Of a stretch of 64,000 nucleotides of DNA, positions 34,904-43,727 are shown piece by piece. Within the stretch, counting starts at the first letter, position 1; each line of letters begins with the position of its first letter. The notes under the pieces were generated by a model. That model did no database searches. It worked only from the letters and a program-made list of their open reading frames with translations, and was not told the DNA's origin. Both the position numbers and the translations under genes were made by a program. The DNA comes from UBA6107 sp964533735. Lineage in GTDB: Bacteria; Chloroflexota; Anaerolineae; Anaerolineales; Anaerolineaceae. The stretch is taken from positions 1 to 64,000 of the forward strand of contig CAZHMD010000010.1 in the NCBI GenBank assembly GCA_964533735.1, given 5' to 3'.

Positions 34904-36136
34904 TCAATCCCGCGCACTGGGAATCGAAAGCAGGATTTCCTGTGGTGAGATGGTTTTAGCCGGGATGCGGATGCGCGAGGCAAAGTAGAAGTTCAACCCG
35001 GCGATGATCGTACCCGCCAGGAATACCGACTGGTAACCGAACACGCTCCACACCACACCGCCAAGCAGGGCAATAATGATCGAAAAGAAGTGGTCAATCG
35101 TCAGCGAAGCAGAAAGTGCCGGCTGGATGTCGGACGGTTGGAGAGCGATTTTCTTGATATAGGTGGATCGCGCCATCCCCACAGAAATCAGCACCTGGTC
35201 GATCAGGTAACAGCCGCAAACGATGAGGAAAGCTGTGTTTTCCGAAAAAAGACTGCCAGATAAGCCGTATCCCAGGCACACCACCACAAAGATCAGCGCT
35301 TCTGTCATCAGGATCTTGCGCTCTCCGAATTTATCGATCGCGCGTCCCAGGAATGGTTGGAAGAGTATGCCAACCACCCCGCCAATCGTGATGAGCGTGG
35401 CGATGGTCTGGGTGGGTTTATCGAAAATGGTCACGATCACCCACGGTGCAAAGGTGATGAAAAGCTGTTTGCGTGAGCCAAACAAGACTGCCAGAAGGTA
35501 AAAAAGCCCGTACTCCTTGCGCAGTTTTAAACCGGATCGTATGGGAACATCCGTTTGTTTTCGCATCGCCAATAACAGCACCGCAGCAACTGCCACCACC
35601 ACAGCCGCGATAATGAACGAGGTGGAGTAGCTGAAATTGAGGAATTTGAATCCCAGGAAAACCAGACCGCTGCCAACGATCATCGCCATATTGCGCACCG
35701 AGTTCAATTGTCCCAATCGGGTTCCGGTGCGTCCGTCCGCTGCCAGTTCCATCCCCATGGTCGTAGCCACAGGCAGGAACAGGTGCATCCCCATGCTGTA
35801 AAGGAACAGGAAGCCCGTGATTACCGCATAACTTGTAGAAATCGTGCCCATCAGCAGCACGCCGGCAGCATACATAAACAGCGCCAAGATGCCCATCTTG
35901 CGGCTGCCAAGGAACCACACCAGCGCCGCCACAAACATCACTAAAAACCCCGGTCCCTCGCGCGGGATCTCCAGGAAGGAGCGTTGAAACCCGGTTAGTG
36001 AGTATGTATCATTGAGGAAGTTGTTCAGCGTCGATTCCACCAGGCTGCCCCCCAGCCCCACGCCGAACGATACCGCGAAGAATAACGCCAGTTCACGCCG
36101 CATGCCTTTGACGCGTTGAATGAAAGGTCTGATCAT
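34904..36136 (-). CDS. MFS transporter
   Basis: 410 residues, about twelve helices. The repeated halves are visible, with GRAIDKFGERKILMTEALIF as the second-half loop signature (GRxxDrfGxRk). The conserved block GMELAADGRTGTRLGQLNSVRN follows helix 4. It has no recognisable substrate class. A second ATG lies eleven codons in. It faces away from the UbiA-cyd operon by about 100 bases and precedes nothing on its own strand that is closely spaced. Confidence 0.82.
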   Translation of the reverse strand: MIRPFIQRVKGMRRELALFFAVSFGVGLGGSLVESTLNNFLNDTYSLTGFQRSFLEIPREGPGFLVMFVAALVWFLGSRKMGILALFMYAAGVLLMGTISTSYAVITGFLFLYSMGMHLFLPVATTMGMELAADGRTGTRLGQLNSVRNMAMIVGSGLVFLGFKFLNFSYSTSFIIAAVVVAVAAVLLLAMRKQTDVPIRSGLKLRKEYGLFYLLAVLFGSRKQLFITFAPWVIVTIFDKPTQTIATLITIGGVVGILFQPFLGRAIDKFGERKILMTEALIFVVVCLGYGLSGSLFSENTAFLIVCGCYLIDQVLISVGMARSTYIKKIALQPSDIQPALSASLTIDHFFSIIIALLGGVVWSVFGYQSVFLAGTIIAGLNFYFASRIRIPAKTISPQEILLSIPSARD

Positions 36137-36166
36137 GCCACAATGCTCGCTTCTAATTAGATTTTG

Positions 36167-36958
36167 TCAGTGGGTCTTGCTTCGGCGGTCCTGCTCGATG
36201 AGGATTTTAAACCCCTCGATGGCCGTCTTGATGACGCTGTCTGCGTCAAATTCCTGCATGTGTTTGGCAGCATCTTCTTCTGCAGTTTCCGCCAGGTCGG
36301 ATTCGTTGATCACCAGCATCACCCCGCCTGCCCGCTTTCGGTAGATCGAGGAGAGGATGAACAAGGCGGAGGATTCCATCTCGGAACACATGGCACCGCC
36401 GGCCACCCAGGCGTTCCAGCGCTCTTCCAGGTGTCCTGCCATCGGCATGCGCGTGCGCTCCACCTCGCCGTAGAAAGAGTCCTTGGATTGCGACACGCCG
36501 CAGTGATAATTCAAGCCCAGTTTCAGTGCGCCTGCCCGCAGTGCGTTCACAACATCCACATCCGCCACCGCCGGGTATTCCAGCGGCAGGTAATGGCTCG
36601 TGGTGCCTTCGTCGCGGATCGAGGCGGTCACCACCACCACGTCCCCCATGTGCACGTTGGGCTGCATAGAGCCTGAGGAGCCCACCCGCACCAGCGTATC
36701 TGCACCCACATCGATCAATTCCTCCACCGCAATCGCCGCAGACGGGCAGCCGATACCCGTGGAAACCACCGATACCTTCTCGCCTAGCAGGCTGCCGCTC
36801 CAGGTAACATACTCGCGGTTTTGCGCCACGAAATGCGGATTGTCAAAGTATTTTGCGATCTTTTCGCAGCGCGCCGGGTCGCCCGGTAAAAGTACGTAAC
36901 GCCCAATATCGCCCTCTCTTATATGAAGATGAAACGCCAAACCTTCTTCATTGCGCAT
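36167..36958 (-). CDS. udp: Nucleoside phosphorylase (uridine phosphorylase type)
   Basis: 263 residues. LLPGDPARCEKIAKYFDNP, ISTGIG-type VSVVSTGIGCPSAAIAVEELI, RVGSSGSMQPNVHMGDVVV and CSEMESSALF are the phosphate, nucleoside and ribose-binding blocks of the hexameric PNP/UDP family. It cleaves a nucleoside with phosphate to base and ribose-1-phosphate. Spacing and the CSEMESSAL motif favour uridine phosphorylase over purine phosphorylase, but specificity is not proven. GAGGCAGATC precedes the ATG. Confidence 0.88.
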   Translation of the reverse strand: MRNEEGLAFHLHIREGDIGRYVLLPGDPARCEKIAKYFDNPHFVAQNREYVTWSGSLLGEKVSVVSTGIGCPSAAIAVEELIDVGADTLVRVGSSGSMQPNVHMGDVVVVTASIRDEGTTSHYLPLEYPAVADVDVVNALRAGALKLGLNYHCGVSQSKDSFYGEVERTRMPMAGHLEERWNAWVAGGAMCSEMESSALFILSSIYRKRAGGVMLVINESDLAETAEEDAAKHMQEFDADSVIKTAIEGFKILIEQDRRSKTH

Positions 36959-37033
36959 GATCTGCCTCTTGGTACTGAAATGGAACTAAATTATAGCGCA
37001 TCCCGCCGATCCTGAATGCCCCGGGAGGATACC

Positions 37034-37061
37034 AAAAGAGGGTCTCAGGAGACCCTCTTTT
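37034..37061. terminator. Bidirectional-looking terminator after the alpha/beta hydrolase
   Basis: AAAAGAGGGTCTC pairs perfectly with GAGACCCTCTTTT. On the minus strand it directly follows the hydrolase stop and gives a T-run. Confidence 0.85.
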
Positions 37062-37093
37062 AATTCTTTCTACCAACAATTACCCGGACTAGT

Positions 37094-37918
37094 TTATAGG
37101 TGTGCCAGGAATTCACTCACGATATTGTAGAATTCCTGCGGGTGTTCCATGTTCGGCAGGTGAGCCGCATCATCGATCACCACTTTGCGCGCTGACTTGA
37201 TATTCTTTTCCATGTAATCTGCCGCTGCCAGTATATAAGGGGTGTCGTTCGCTCCGATAACCACCAGGACCGGGCAGGCGATCTCATGCAAGCGTTCTGC
37301 CGCTGGCTTTTTAAGGTTAGGTTTACGCTTGCCCAGTTTCAGCGCCTCGTACCCCAGGGCAATGCGGTTCATCTCGGATAACAATTTGCGCGCTTTCTGA
37401 TTCACCTGCTGTGGCGTTCGCCCGGTACCGTCAAACCAGATCTGCGTCTCGATCTCGTTCGCCAGGTCAAGGTTTCCGTCTTTGATCGCTTTTTCAGCTT
37501 CGTCAAATTTTTCGGTTTCCTTAACGTCCAGATCCAATCCGGACGGTGCTGATCCAACCATGATCAAGGCTTTCACCAGCGCAGGATGCGTCAGCGTGAA
37601 ATCCATGGCGATTCCGCCTCCCATGGAACAACCCATGAGCACCATGGGTTCACGAACATGCAGAGTCTCTAAAAGCACTTCAAGGTCTGCCATATGGGAG
37701 AAGTCGCCTTCCACCGGTTCACTCTTACCATAACCGCGCATGTCGTAGCGCATCACGCGGTAGTTTTTTACGAACGCGCCGAACTCGTTGTCCCACTGAC
37801 GATTATCCGCCACGCCTGCGTGGATCATCACAAAGGGAGTTCCACTGCCGCCAATTTCACTGAAGAGATTGGCATTGTTAGCTGCAACAAATCCGGAAAA
37901 AGAGTCTCTTTTTATCAT
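37094..37918 (-). CDS. Alpha/beta-hydrolase
   Basis: 274 residues. The oxyanion strand PFVMIHAGVADNRQWD, nucleophile elbow MGCSMGGGIAMDF (Ser in GxSxGG), acid in VIGANDTPYI and His in DDAAHLPNMEHPQEF form an intact triad. This is the 3-oxoadipate enol-lactonase/haloperoxidase-like subgroup, but the substrate is unknown. AAAGGCTAA precedes the ATG. It lies between udp and the ferredoxin reductase, all on the minus strand, with gaps large enough for separate transcription. Confidence 0.9.
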   Translation of the reverse strand: MIKRDSFSGFVAANNANLFSEIGGSGTPFVMIHAGVADNRQWDNEFGAFVKNYRVMRYDMRGYGKSEPVEGDFSHMADLEVLLETLHVREPMVLMGCSMGGGIAMDFTLTHPALVKALIMVGSAPSGLDLDVKETEKFDEAEKAIKDGNLDLANEIETQIWFDGTGRTPQQVNQKARKLLSEMNRIALGYEALKLGKRKPNLKKPAAERLHEIACPVLVVIGANDTPYILAAADYMEKNIKSARKVVIDDAAHLPNMEHPQEFYNIVSEFLAHL

Positions 37919-37980
37919 TTAGCCTTTAGTTGTATTAAACATCCTCCGCGGTATGCATTGAGGTGTTGCTTGTGGTCAAT

Positions 37981-38796
37981 TTACACAAAGCGTTCCACGT
38001 GAATCTGTCCAGGCTGGGTTTTCGTGTGTTCCACAAAACCTTCGGCGTTGAGCGCTTCGAGCATCGCATTCACCATCCCGGAGACGCCGCACAAAAACAC
38101 ATGTGTATTTTCAGGGGTGGGTTTAAACCCCCACGCATCCTTAACTGCGCCGGATTTCCAGATCTCCTGCACCCAGCCGGTCTTCCCTGTCCAGGGGACG
38201 GGTTCCTCCCCCGGCTTATCGATGGTGGTGATGTATTTAAGGTTCTGGCAGAGGTATTGCATTGTCTGCAGTTCAGAACGGTAACCGAGGTCCCAGGAGT
38301 GGTAGGCGCCGTGCAGTACCGCGAACATACGCGGAGAGCCGCACTGCAATTCTGAGGTAAGCATGCTGATGTAGGGAGCCAGTCCCGTCCCAGTGGCGAC
38401 CATTGCGATGTTCTTGTCTTTCGGTACCTGGTCGAGGGTGAAAATACCGCTGGTCTTGGGTCCAAGCCAGATGGGGTCACCGACTTTCAGCGCGAATAAT
38501 CTTGGTGTCAGCGCGCCATTGGATAACATACTGATATAGAATTCCATGTATTCCCGCGTGCGCGAGGACGAAGTGATGGAATAAGATCGGCGGATGAGCT
38601 TATCCGGATCGCTGGGGGTGATCTCGGGCGTTGACCATTGTGACCGAGGTGCCGATCCCGGCAGTCCCAACACCGCAAATTGTCCGGGGGTAAAATCCGG
38701 CATTTGCCAGCCATTGGCTGCTACCCTTAAAGTCATCACCCGCGAGGACAACTCAACTTTGGAAGTAACCACCGCATTTAAACTTATTTCTGCCAT
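37981..38796 (-). CDS. Ferredoxin--NADP+ reductase (FNR superfamily)
   Basis: 271 residues. LIRRSYSITSSS is the FAD-binding RxYS motif, VATGTGLAPYISML is the NADP pyrophosphate site, and HVFLCGVSGMVNAMLEAL the C-terminal NADP block. The order FAD domain (about 1-105) then NADP domain fits bacterial Fpr-type enzymes, which pass electrons between NADPH and ferredoxin or flavodoxin. The C-terminus ends in Val after an aromatic (RFV). GGGAGAGAAT precedes the ATG. Confidence 0.92.
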   Translation of the reverse strand: MAEISLNAVVTSKVELSSRVMTLRVAANGWQMPDFTPGQFAVLGLPGSAPRSQWSTPEITPSDPDKLIRRSYSITSSSRTREYMEFYISMLSNGALTPRLFALKVGDPIWLGPKTSGIFTLDQVPKDKNIAMVATGTGLAPYISMLTSELQCGSPRMFAVLHGAYHSWDLGYRSELQTMQYLCQNLKYITTIDKPGEEPVPWTGKTGWVQEIWKSGAVKDAWGFKPTPENTHVFLCGVSGMVNAMLEALNAEGFVEHTKTQPGQIHVERFV

Positions 38797-38957
38797 ATTC
38801 TCTCCCTTAAAGAAGTGATTGAAAAGACCGCTTACACCATCTGGATATATTATATGTTAAATGTCAAATTAATAGTGTTTGAAATACTTGATTTCTATCT
38901 TGTTTTTCAATGGATTGAAAGCAGAAACATGGCAGTCAACCTGGGCTGTGGTGTTAC

Positions 38958-38986
38958 TTGACGTTTACCCCCACATAGGGTATATT
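38958..38986 (+). promoter_or_regulatory. Promoter of tRNA-Arg
   Basis: TTGACG, 17 bases, TATATT, ending 21 bases before the tRNA. Close to the sigma-70 consensus and nearly the same layout as the tRNA-Leu promoter. Confidence 0.8.
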
Positions 38987-39007
38987 TTCATCCGCTTTAC
39001 ATTATCC

Positions 39008-39081
39008 GCCCTCGTAGCGCAATTGGACAGAGCGTTTGCTTGCGGAGCAAAAGGTTCCGAGTTCGAATCCCGGCGGGGGCA
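39008..39081 (+). tRNA. tRNA-Arg, anticodon GCG
   Basis: 74 bases folding as a cloverleaf. The acceptor stem GCCCTCG/CGGGGGC has one G-U pair, the anticodon stem TTTGC/GCAAA is perfect and the T-loop TTCGAAT is canonical. The anticodon loop TTGCGGA gives GCG, reading CGC (and CGU). A20, an arginine identity base, is present. There are two mismatches: G-A in the D-stem (12-23) and A-C in the T-stem (52-62). CCA is not encoded. Bacteria usually read these codons with ACG modified to ICG, so a GCG tRNA is uncommon. Confidence 0.85.
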
Positions 39082-39086
39082 CTATG

Positions 39087-39115
39087 ATGAGCGGCCAATT
39101 GACCGCTCATTTCTT
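39087..39115 (+). terminator. Terminator of tRNA-Arg
   Basis: ATGAGCGG pairs with CCGCTCAT across an eight-base loop and is followed by TTCTTAT. The T-run is weak. Confidence 0.55.
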
Positions 39116-39131
39116 ATCTGGCACACCAATA

Positions 39132-39149
39132 ATTATTTCGAGAAAAAAT
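39132..39149. repeat. ATTATTTC-n2-GAAAAAAT near-palindrome before surE
   Basis: Member of the TTTCnnGAAA palindrome family with one mismatch. Its right arm runs into the surE start codon, so a hairpin in the mRNA would touch the translation start. Confidence 0.55.
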
Positions 39150-39957
39150 GAAAACAAAACCTCAAATCTTGCTCACCAATGATGATGGCATTTCCTCCCC
39201 CGGATTGTGGGCGGTTGCCAGAACCCTTTCTGCCCTCGGTTATGTAACTGTGGCTGCCCCCCGTGAACAACACTCCGGCGCCGGCCGCAGCGTTCCGCCC
39301 TGGTCTGATGGGGAGGTTAAACCCACGCTCCTCCAGATCGGTAACGAGGAATGGACCTGTTATGCCATGGGCGGTACTCCCGCTCAATCCGTGCAAATGG
39401 GTATCTTCCATGTCCTCAAGCAAAAACCTGACCTTGTCGTATCTGGAATTAACTATGGTGAGAACCCCGCCACGGATGTAACCCTTTCGGGTACCGTGGG
39501 AGCTGCGCTCGAAGCAGCCTCTGCCGGCATTCCTGCCCTGGCAATTTCCCTACAGTTGGAAAACGAGGATTACCTCGGTCACTCAAAAGAGACTGATTTC
39601 TCTGCAGCCGCTTTTTTTGCAGTCAAATTTGCCCGCATCCTCCTGGAGAAGAAAATGCCCGCGGATGTTATGGCCTTGAATGTGAACGTACCGGCTCGCG
39701 CTACAGTCAACACTCCCTGGCGTGTTACCCGTCTCGGCTCACACGGCTACTTTGTTCCTTACCTCAAGCAGCCAGTAAAACCAGGAGCGCTTGCCAAAAT
39801 CGATGCGAGACCTTCCCCCCATGCTGATGACCTGGCGGATCCTAACACTGACGTGCATGCGCTCAACGTCGCGCACATCGTCTCGGTCACCCCGCTCAGT
39901 CTTGACCTCACTTCCAGGGTCAATCGGGATGATCTGGTAAAATTGTTTGAAGAGTAA
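39148..39957 (+). CDS. surE: 5'/3'-nucleotidase SurE
   Basis: 269 residues. ILLTNDDGISSPGLWAVARTL carries the metal-binding Asp pair, then VTVAAPREQHSGAGRSV, VVSGINYGENPATDVTLSGTVGAALEA and GIPALAISL, all family blocks. SurE dephosphorylates nucleoside monophosphates and may also cut short polyphosphate, and it affects stationary-phase survival. The length matches the family. No clear ribosome-binding site precedes the ATG apart from GAGAAAA. A strong terminator follows. Confidence 0.96.
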   Translation: MKTKPQILLTNDDGISSPGLWAVARTLSALGYVTVAAPREQHSGAGRSVPPWSDGEVKPTLLQIGNEEWTCYAMGGTPAQSVQMGIFHVLKQKPDLVVSGINYGENPATDVTLSGTVGAALEAASAGIPALAISLQLENEDYLGHSKETDFSAAAFFAVKFARILLEKKMPADVMALNVNVPARATVNTPWRVTRLGSHGYFVPYLKQPVKPGALAKIDARPSPHADDLADPNTDVHALNVAHIVSVTPLSLDLTSRVNRDDLVKLFEE

Positions 39958-39964
39958 TATAACG

Positions 39965-39997
39965 AAACCCGGGATCTAGTAGATCCCGGGTTTTTTT
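39965..39997 (+). terminator. Terminator of surE
   Basis: AAACCCGGGATCT pairs with AGATCCCGGGTTT around AGT, followed by a T-rich tract. Confidence 0.9.
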
Positions 39998-40000
39998 GTT

Positions 40001-41065
40001 TTAATAAGCCCGCAGGTACTGCGGTGGTACAGTCGGAGTCGCGCCTAATTCTCTGGCGGCTCGCAGAGGCCAGTGAGGGTCACGCAGTAATTCGCGGCCC
40101 AAAAGCACCACATCCGCCTGTCCACTGCGGATGATTTCATCAGCATGCTTCGCTTCTGTGATTAACCCAACCGTTGCCGTAGCGATGCCAGCCTGGTTGC
40201 GTACCGCTTCTGAAATTGGAACCTGGTAGCCAGGTCCCAGCGGTGGTTTTGCACCAATTGCATTTCCGCCCGAGGAACAATCAACCAGGTCAATCCCCGC
40301 GGCTTTTAACTTCTTAGCCAATTCCACCGAATCTTCAATACGCCATCCCCCTTCGACCCAATCGGTACCGGAAATGCGCACGGTCAAGGGCAGTGATCCC
40401 GGCCAGACCCCTTGCACGGCGTGAACCGTCTCCATCAAAAAACGGATCCGGTTGTCAAAACTTCCGCCGTATTCATCAGTGCGATGATTGGAAATCGGAG
40501 AGTAGAAACTGTGCAGCAAATACCCATGTGCCGCGTGAATTTCAAGCCATTCAAAGCCGGCATCCAGGGCTCTCTCTGCAGCCTGAACAAACAGGGTTTG
40601 AATTCGCTTGATCTCCTCGATGCTCAATTCATGCGGTATCTGGTGTTCCTCAGAAAACGCCAGCGCGCTCGCCCCTACCGGCTTCCACCAATTCGGGTCG
40701 GAGGCTGGCACAGGTTTACCGCCATCCCACGGTCTGATCGTGCAGGCTTTGCGTCCCGCGTGCGCGATCTGGATGCCCGCCACTGCTCCCTGTTCTTTGA
40801 TAAACCGGGTCACCCGCCGCAGCGGTTCCACGTGTTCATCTGACCAGATACCCAAATCATTCGGAGAAATGCGTCCGCAGGCTTCCACAGCAGTAGCTTC
40901 AACGATGATCAATCCTGCCCCTCCTGCTGCCAGTGCCCCCACATGTACAAGTTGCCAGTCGTTTGAAAAGCCATCAGTATAGCTGTACTGGCACATCGGG
41001 GATACCCCGATGCGGTTGCGCAATATAATGGATTTGATCGTCAGTGGGTCGAAAAGAGATGCCAT
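40001..41065 (-). CDS. namA: Old-yellow-enzyme-type NADPH dehydrogenase (YqjM/NamA-like)
   Basis: 354 residues, TIM barrel. The active-site Cys lies in GVSPMCQYSYTDG (as in YqjM C26) and the two substrate-binding His residues in IHAAHGYLLHSFYSPISNHRTDEYGG. FMN-binding GIQIAHAGRK and VLLGRELLRDP are present. It reduces activated C=C bonds (enones, maleimides) with NADPH through FMN; it is the thermophilic-like OYE subclass. GGGAGGAACCG precedes the ATG. It is convergent with surE, with a terminator between. Confidence 0.92.
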   Translation of the reverse strand: MASLFDPLTIKSIILRNRIGVSPMCQYSYTDGFSNDWQLVHVGALAAGGAGLIIVEATAVEACGRISPNDLGIWSDEHVEPLRRVTRFIKEQGAVAGIQIAHAGRKACTIRPWDGGKPVPASDPNWWKPVGASALAFSEEHQIPHELSIEEIKRIQTLFVQAAERALDAGFEWLEIHAAHGYLLHSFYSPISNHRTDEYGGSFDNRIRFLMETVHAVQGVWPGSLPLTVRISGTDWVEGGWRIEDSVELAKKLKAAGIDLVDCSSGGNAIGAKPPLGPGYQVPISEAVRNQAGIATATVGLITEAKHADEIIRSGQADVVLLGRELLRDPHWPLRAARELGATPTVPPQYLRAY

Positions 41066-41085
41066 TTGCGGTTCCTCCCAGTGAT

Positions 41086-41118
41086 TTAAAAACCCGGAAT
41101 CACTAGGATTCCAGGGTT
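41086..41118 (-). terminator. Terminator of ychF
   Basis: AACCC-GGAATC pairs with GATTCC-A-GGGTT (one bulge). On the minus strand it is followed by TTTTTAAATC. Confidence 0.8.
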
Positions 41119-41130
41119 ACTTGTTTTATC

Positions 41131-42198
41131 TTAGAGATTAAATCGGATATTGAGCACATCCCCGTCCTGGACAATGTACTCCTTGCCTTCCAACCTGAGT
41201 TTTCCCTTGGCTTTGGCTTCAACCAGCCCGCCGAGTGCCACCAGGTCTTCGTAGGAGATCACCTCGGCGCGGATAAAACCTTTTTGCAGGTCGGTGTGGA
41301 TCTCTCCAGCAGCTTCCGGCGCTGTTGCCCCGCGTCGCACCGTCCACGCCCGGCATTCGTCCGGACCAACGGTGAAGAAGGACTGCAGCCCAAGCAGGTC
41401 ATACGAAAAGCGGATCATACGGTTCAGGCTGGGTTCCTCTATGCCGTATTCCACCAGGAACAATTCAGCTTCGTCAGGTGCCAGTTGGGCAATTTCCATT
41501 TCCAGCTTTCCCTGCAGCGCAACTACTTTGCTGTGCTGGTGGGAATATTCAATTACTGGCGGAGTCTGCCCTTCAGAATGATTCAATACGATCAGGAGTG
41601 GTTTGCGGCTGAGAAATCCGAACCCGGACAAGAGTCTGTCTTCGTAGTCGTCAATCTTGATATCGCGCAAAGGCGTTTCTTCCGATAATGCCGCGTGCAG
41701 GCGGGTGAACAAAACAAATTCGCGTTCCACCAGGTCCCGATCCCTGCCGACGCCCTTCTTCTTCTCTTCGGTCAGGCGTTCCAGCTTGCGCTCCGCAGCG
41801 ATCAGGTCATTCAGGACAAACTCGCTATCCATGGTGGCAATATCCCGCGCCGGATCGAGCGTCTCGCTCACGTGCGGCACATTTTCATCCTCAAACACAC
41901 GCACCACGTGGATGAAACCGTCCAACTGGGTGAGATGGTTGAGTAGCGCGCCTGAAATACCTCCGCGCCCGGAGCTCCCATCCAATCCTGCAATGTCCAC
42001 ATAGGTCACCTTGGTATAGATGGTCTTCTTCGGGTTGAACATGCTGGAAAGCTTATCCACGCGTGGGTCAGGCACATCCACCACCGCGGTATGGATCTCG
42101 ATCTTGCCGGTAACGCCCACCGGTTGGGTGGCGCGTGTGAGCGCGTTGAACAGGGTGGTCTTTCCGCTTTGCGGTAATCCAATAATGCCTAAACGCAT
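41131..42198 (-). CDS. ychF: Redox-regulated ATPase YchF (OBG family)
   Basis: 355 residues. The P-loop is GLPQSGKTTLFNAL; it lacks the G4 NKxD specificity, having NHSE (VLNHSEGQ) as in YchF proteins that prefer ATP. The C-terminal TGS-like domain ends EGKEYIVQDGDVLNIRFNL. YchF binds ribosomes and affects translation and the oxidative-stress response. AGGG precedes the ATG. Its upstream region is shared with the divergent tRNA-Leu promoter. Confidence 0.95.
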   Translation of the reverse strand: MRLGIIGLPQSGKTTLFNALTRATQPVGVTGKIEIHTAVVDVPDPRVDKLSSMFNPKKTIYTKVTYVDIAGLDGSSGRGGISGALLNHLTQLDGFIHVVRVFEDENVPHVSETLDPARDIATMDSEFVLNDLIAAERKLERLTEEKKKGVGRDRDLVEREFVLFTRLHAALSEETPLRDIKIDDYEDRLLSGFGFLSRKPLLIVLNHSEGQTPPVIEYSHQHSKVVALQGKLEMEIAQLAPDEAELFLVEYGIEEPSLNRMIRFSYDLLGLQSFFTVGPDECRAWTVRRGATAPEAAGEIHTDLQKGFIRAEVISYEDLVALGGLVEAKAKGKLRLEGKEYIVQDGDVLNIRFNL

Positions 42199-42209
42199 AG
42201 ATTTTTCCC

Positions 42210-42238
42210 TTGACCCTTAATAAATTGTCAGATATACT
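42210..42238 (+). promoter_or_regulatory. Promoter of tRNA-Leu
   Basis: TTGACC, 17 bases, TATACT, ending 12 bases before the tRNA. Near-consensus sigma-70 boxes with optimal spacing. Confidence 0.8.
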
Positions 42239-42250
42239 CTGACTGCAATT

Positions 42251-42332
42251 GCCGGAGTGGCGGAATTGGCAGACGCGCACGACTCAAAATCGTGTTCCCT
42301 CGGGAATGTGGGTTCAATTCCCACCTTCGGCA
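42251..42332 (+). tRNA. tRNA-Leu, anticodon CAA
   Basis: 82 bases with a long variable arm (class II). The acceptor stem GCCGGAG/CTTCGGC is complete with one G-U pair, the anticodon stem is CACGA/TCGTG and its loop CTCAAAA gives CAA, reading UUG. The T-loop is TTCAATT. CCA is not encoded. Own promoter and terminator. Confidence 0.95.
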
Positions 42333-42349
42333 CCTCGATTATAACATTT

Positions 42350-42379
42350 CTCCCTGCGGAGTCCCGCGGGGAGTTTTTT
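42350..42379 (+). terminator. Terminator of tRNA-Leu
   Basis: CTCCCTGCGG pairs with CCGCGGGGAG across a four-base loop (one G-U), followed by TTTTTT. Confidence 0.88.
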
Positions 42380-42400
42380 CTACCAATAATTCTTGGTTTA

Positions 42401-42418
42401 ATTATTTCATGAAAATAT
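42401..42418. repeat. ATTATTTC-AT-GAAAATAT near-palindrome
   Basis: A diverged member of the TTTCnnGAAA palindrome family, located at the 3' end of the following minus-strand GNAT gene. Confidence 0.4.
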
Positions 42419-42993
42419 TACAACATTTTACGCAGGATTGGCCGGTACTCCCGCAGCGCTACCTGCTCAAAACCCAACTTATAGAATACCGCGGATTTGC
42501 CAGTGTAGAGGCTGACTGAATTGATCTTCCCTTCCACGTCCAGCGGAAAAGCTTCCAGTATTTTTACCTTTTTGCTCCTGGCGTAATCAATGGCTGCCGC
42601 AAGCAGCTTTTCCATCAAACCCTGGTGGCGGTAATCCCTGTAGATATAGAAACACGAGACCACCCAAACAGGCTGGTCATCCACCGGACCCAGGTGTTTC
42701 GATGTGGCGAGTCGTTTATAATTCTCGCGCGGCGCCAGTGCCACCCAGCCTGCCGGGACTCCGTCTGCGTAAGCGATCAATCCGGGCTCCCCGCCCGACT
42801 GAACGAGCGTTCGCATGGCTTCTTTGTGCCCTTCCTTGCGGGATTGGTTGAATTCCTTGTTTGTCATTAGGAACCACTCGCACCAGCAGCCAGCGCAGGC
42901 GCCATTCGGTCCAAATAACTTCTCAAAATCATCCCAGCGTTCGGGGGTTAAGGAATGGTATTCCCATTTTGTCACTTGAATAACTTTTTTCAT
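42418..42993 (-). CDS. GNAT-family N-acetyltransferase
   Basis: 191 residues. The opening block FEKLFGPNGACAGCWCEWF with a Cys-rich ACAGCWC segment defines a GNAT subgroup of unknown substrate. The acetyl-CoA site is FYIYRDYRHQGLMEKLLAAAIDYARSKKV (RxxGLm). The rest, AVFYKLGFEQVALREYRPILRKML, is the usual closing region. AGGTGAAAA precedes the ATG. Confidence 0.88.
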   Translation of the reverse strand: MKKVIQVTKWEYHSLTPERWDDFEKLFGPNGACAGCWCEWFLMTNKEFNQSRKEGHKEAMRTLVQSGGEPGLIAYADGVPAGWVALAPRENYKRLATSKHLGPVDDQPVWVVSCFYIYRDYRHQGLMEKLLAAAIDYARSKKVKILEAFPLDVEGKINSVSLYTGKSAVFYKLGFEQVALREYRPILRKML

Positions 42994-43259
42994 TTTTCAC
43001 CTCAAGAATATAAAAGGATAAAATTCAAAATCTCAGGCGGGTTAGCTCACAATCATCCGGGAATTCGGGGGGTTTTACAGCAGATTAGTCATTGTCCCTG
43101 CATTATTACTGTCCATCTCTTTCAATTTTACAGTTTTTTCTCTAGTTTTGTCCAATTGAATACATTGATTTTGGATATGAATGGAAAAGTTTCTGAAAAT
43201 GGTACAATTTTTTATGGGAATTCCTGATTAGGTTATGCGGCATCCTTTGGAGGTCTGTG

Positions 43260-43727
43260 ATGGTCAAGAATTGCATGAAAAAGAACGTCGTCTCTATCCC
43301 TGAATCAGCATCAATCCTCGAGGCAGCCCTGTTGATGGCCAAAAAACACATCGGGCTTCTTCCCGTGGTAGACGGCCAGAGGAAGCTCGTGGGTATCCTT
43401 GGTCTTGCGGAGCTCTTATCTCTTGAACTACCGGCTTTTTTTAATCTGATCTCTGACCTGGACTTCATGAGCGATTTTGGCGCGGTGGAAACCACGCGCC
43501 CAACGCTTGAAGAAGTCAATCGTCCGGTGACAACCCTGATGCAGCACCCCAGCCCGGTGACTGAAGATAGCGGTTTGCTTTACGCCTATGCTGTCATGCA
43601 AAAACACAACCTATCAGACCTCCCGGTTGTCGCTGAATCCGGCGAGCTTGTTGGAGTAGTATCGCGGGTTGATATTGGCGCAGCCATTCTCTCCAATTGG
43701 GAGCAGTTGAAGGAACCACTGACATGA
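43260..43727 (+). CDS. CBS-domain protein
   Basis: 155 residues with two CBS motifs (about 1-60 and 90-150): VKNCMKKNVVSIPESASILEAALLMAKKHIGLLPVV and VTTLMQHPSPVTEDSGLLYAYAVMQKHNLSDLPVV. CBS pairs bind adenine nucleotides and regulate attached proteins. The stop overlaps the start of the transporter gene (ATGA), so it is probably the transporter's regulatory partner. GGAGGTCTGTG precedes the ATG. The roughly 265 bases before it hold no gene I can support. Confidence 0.9.
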   Translation: MVKNCMKKNVVSIPESASILEAALLMAKKHIGLLPVVDGQRKLVGILGLAELLSLELPAFFNLISDLDFMSDFGAVETTRPTLEEVNRPVTTLMQHPSPVTEDSGLLYAYAVMQKHNLSDLPVVAESGELVGVVSRVDIGAAILSNWEQLKEPLT

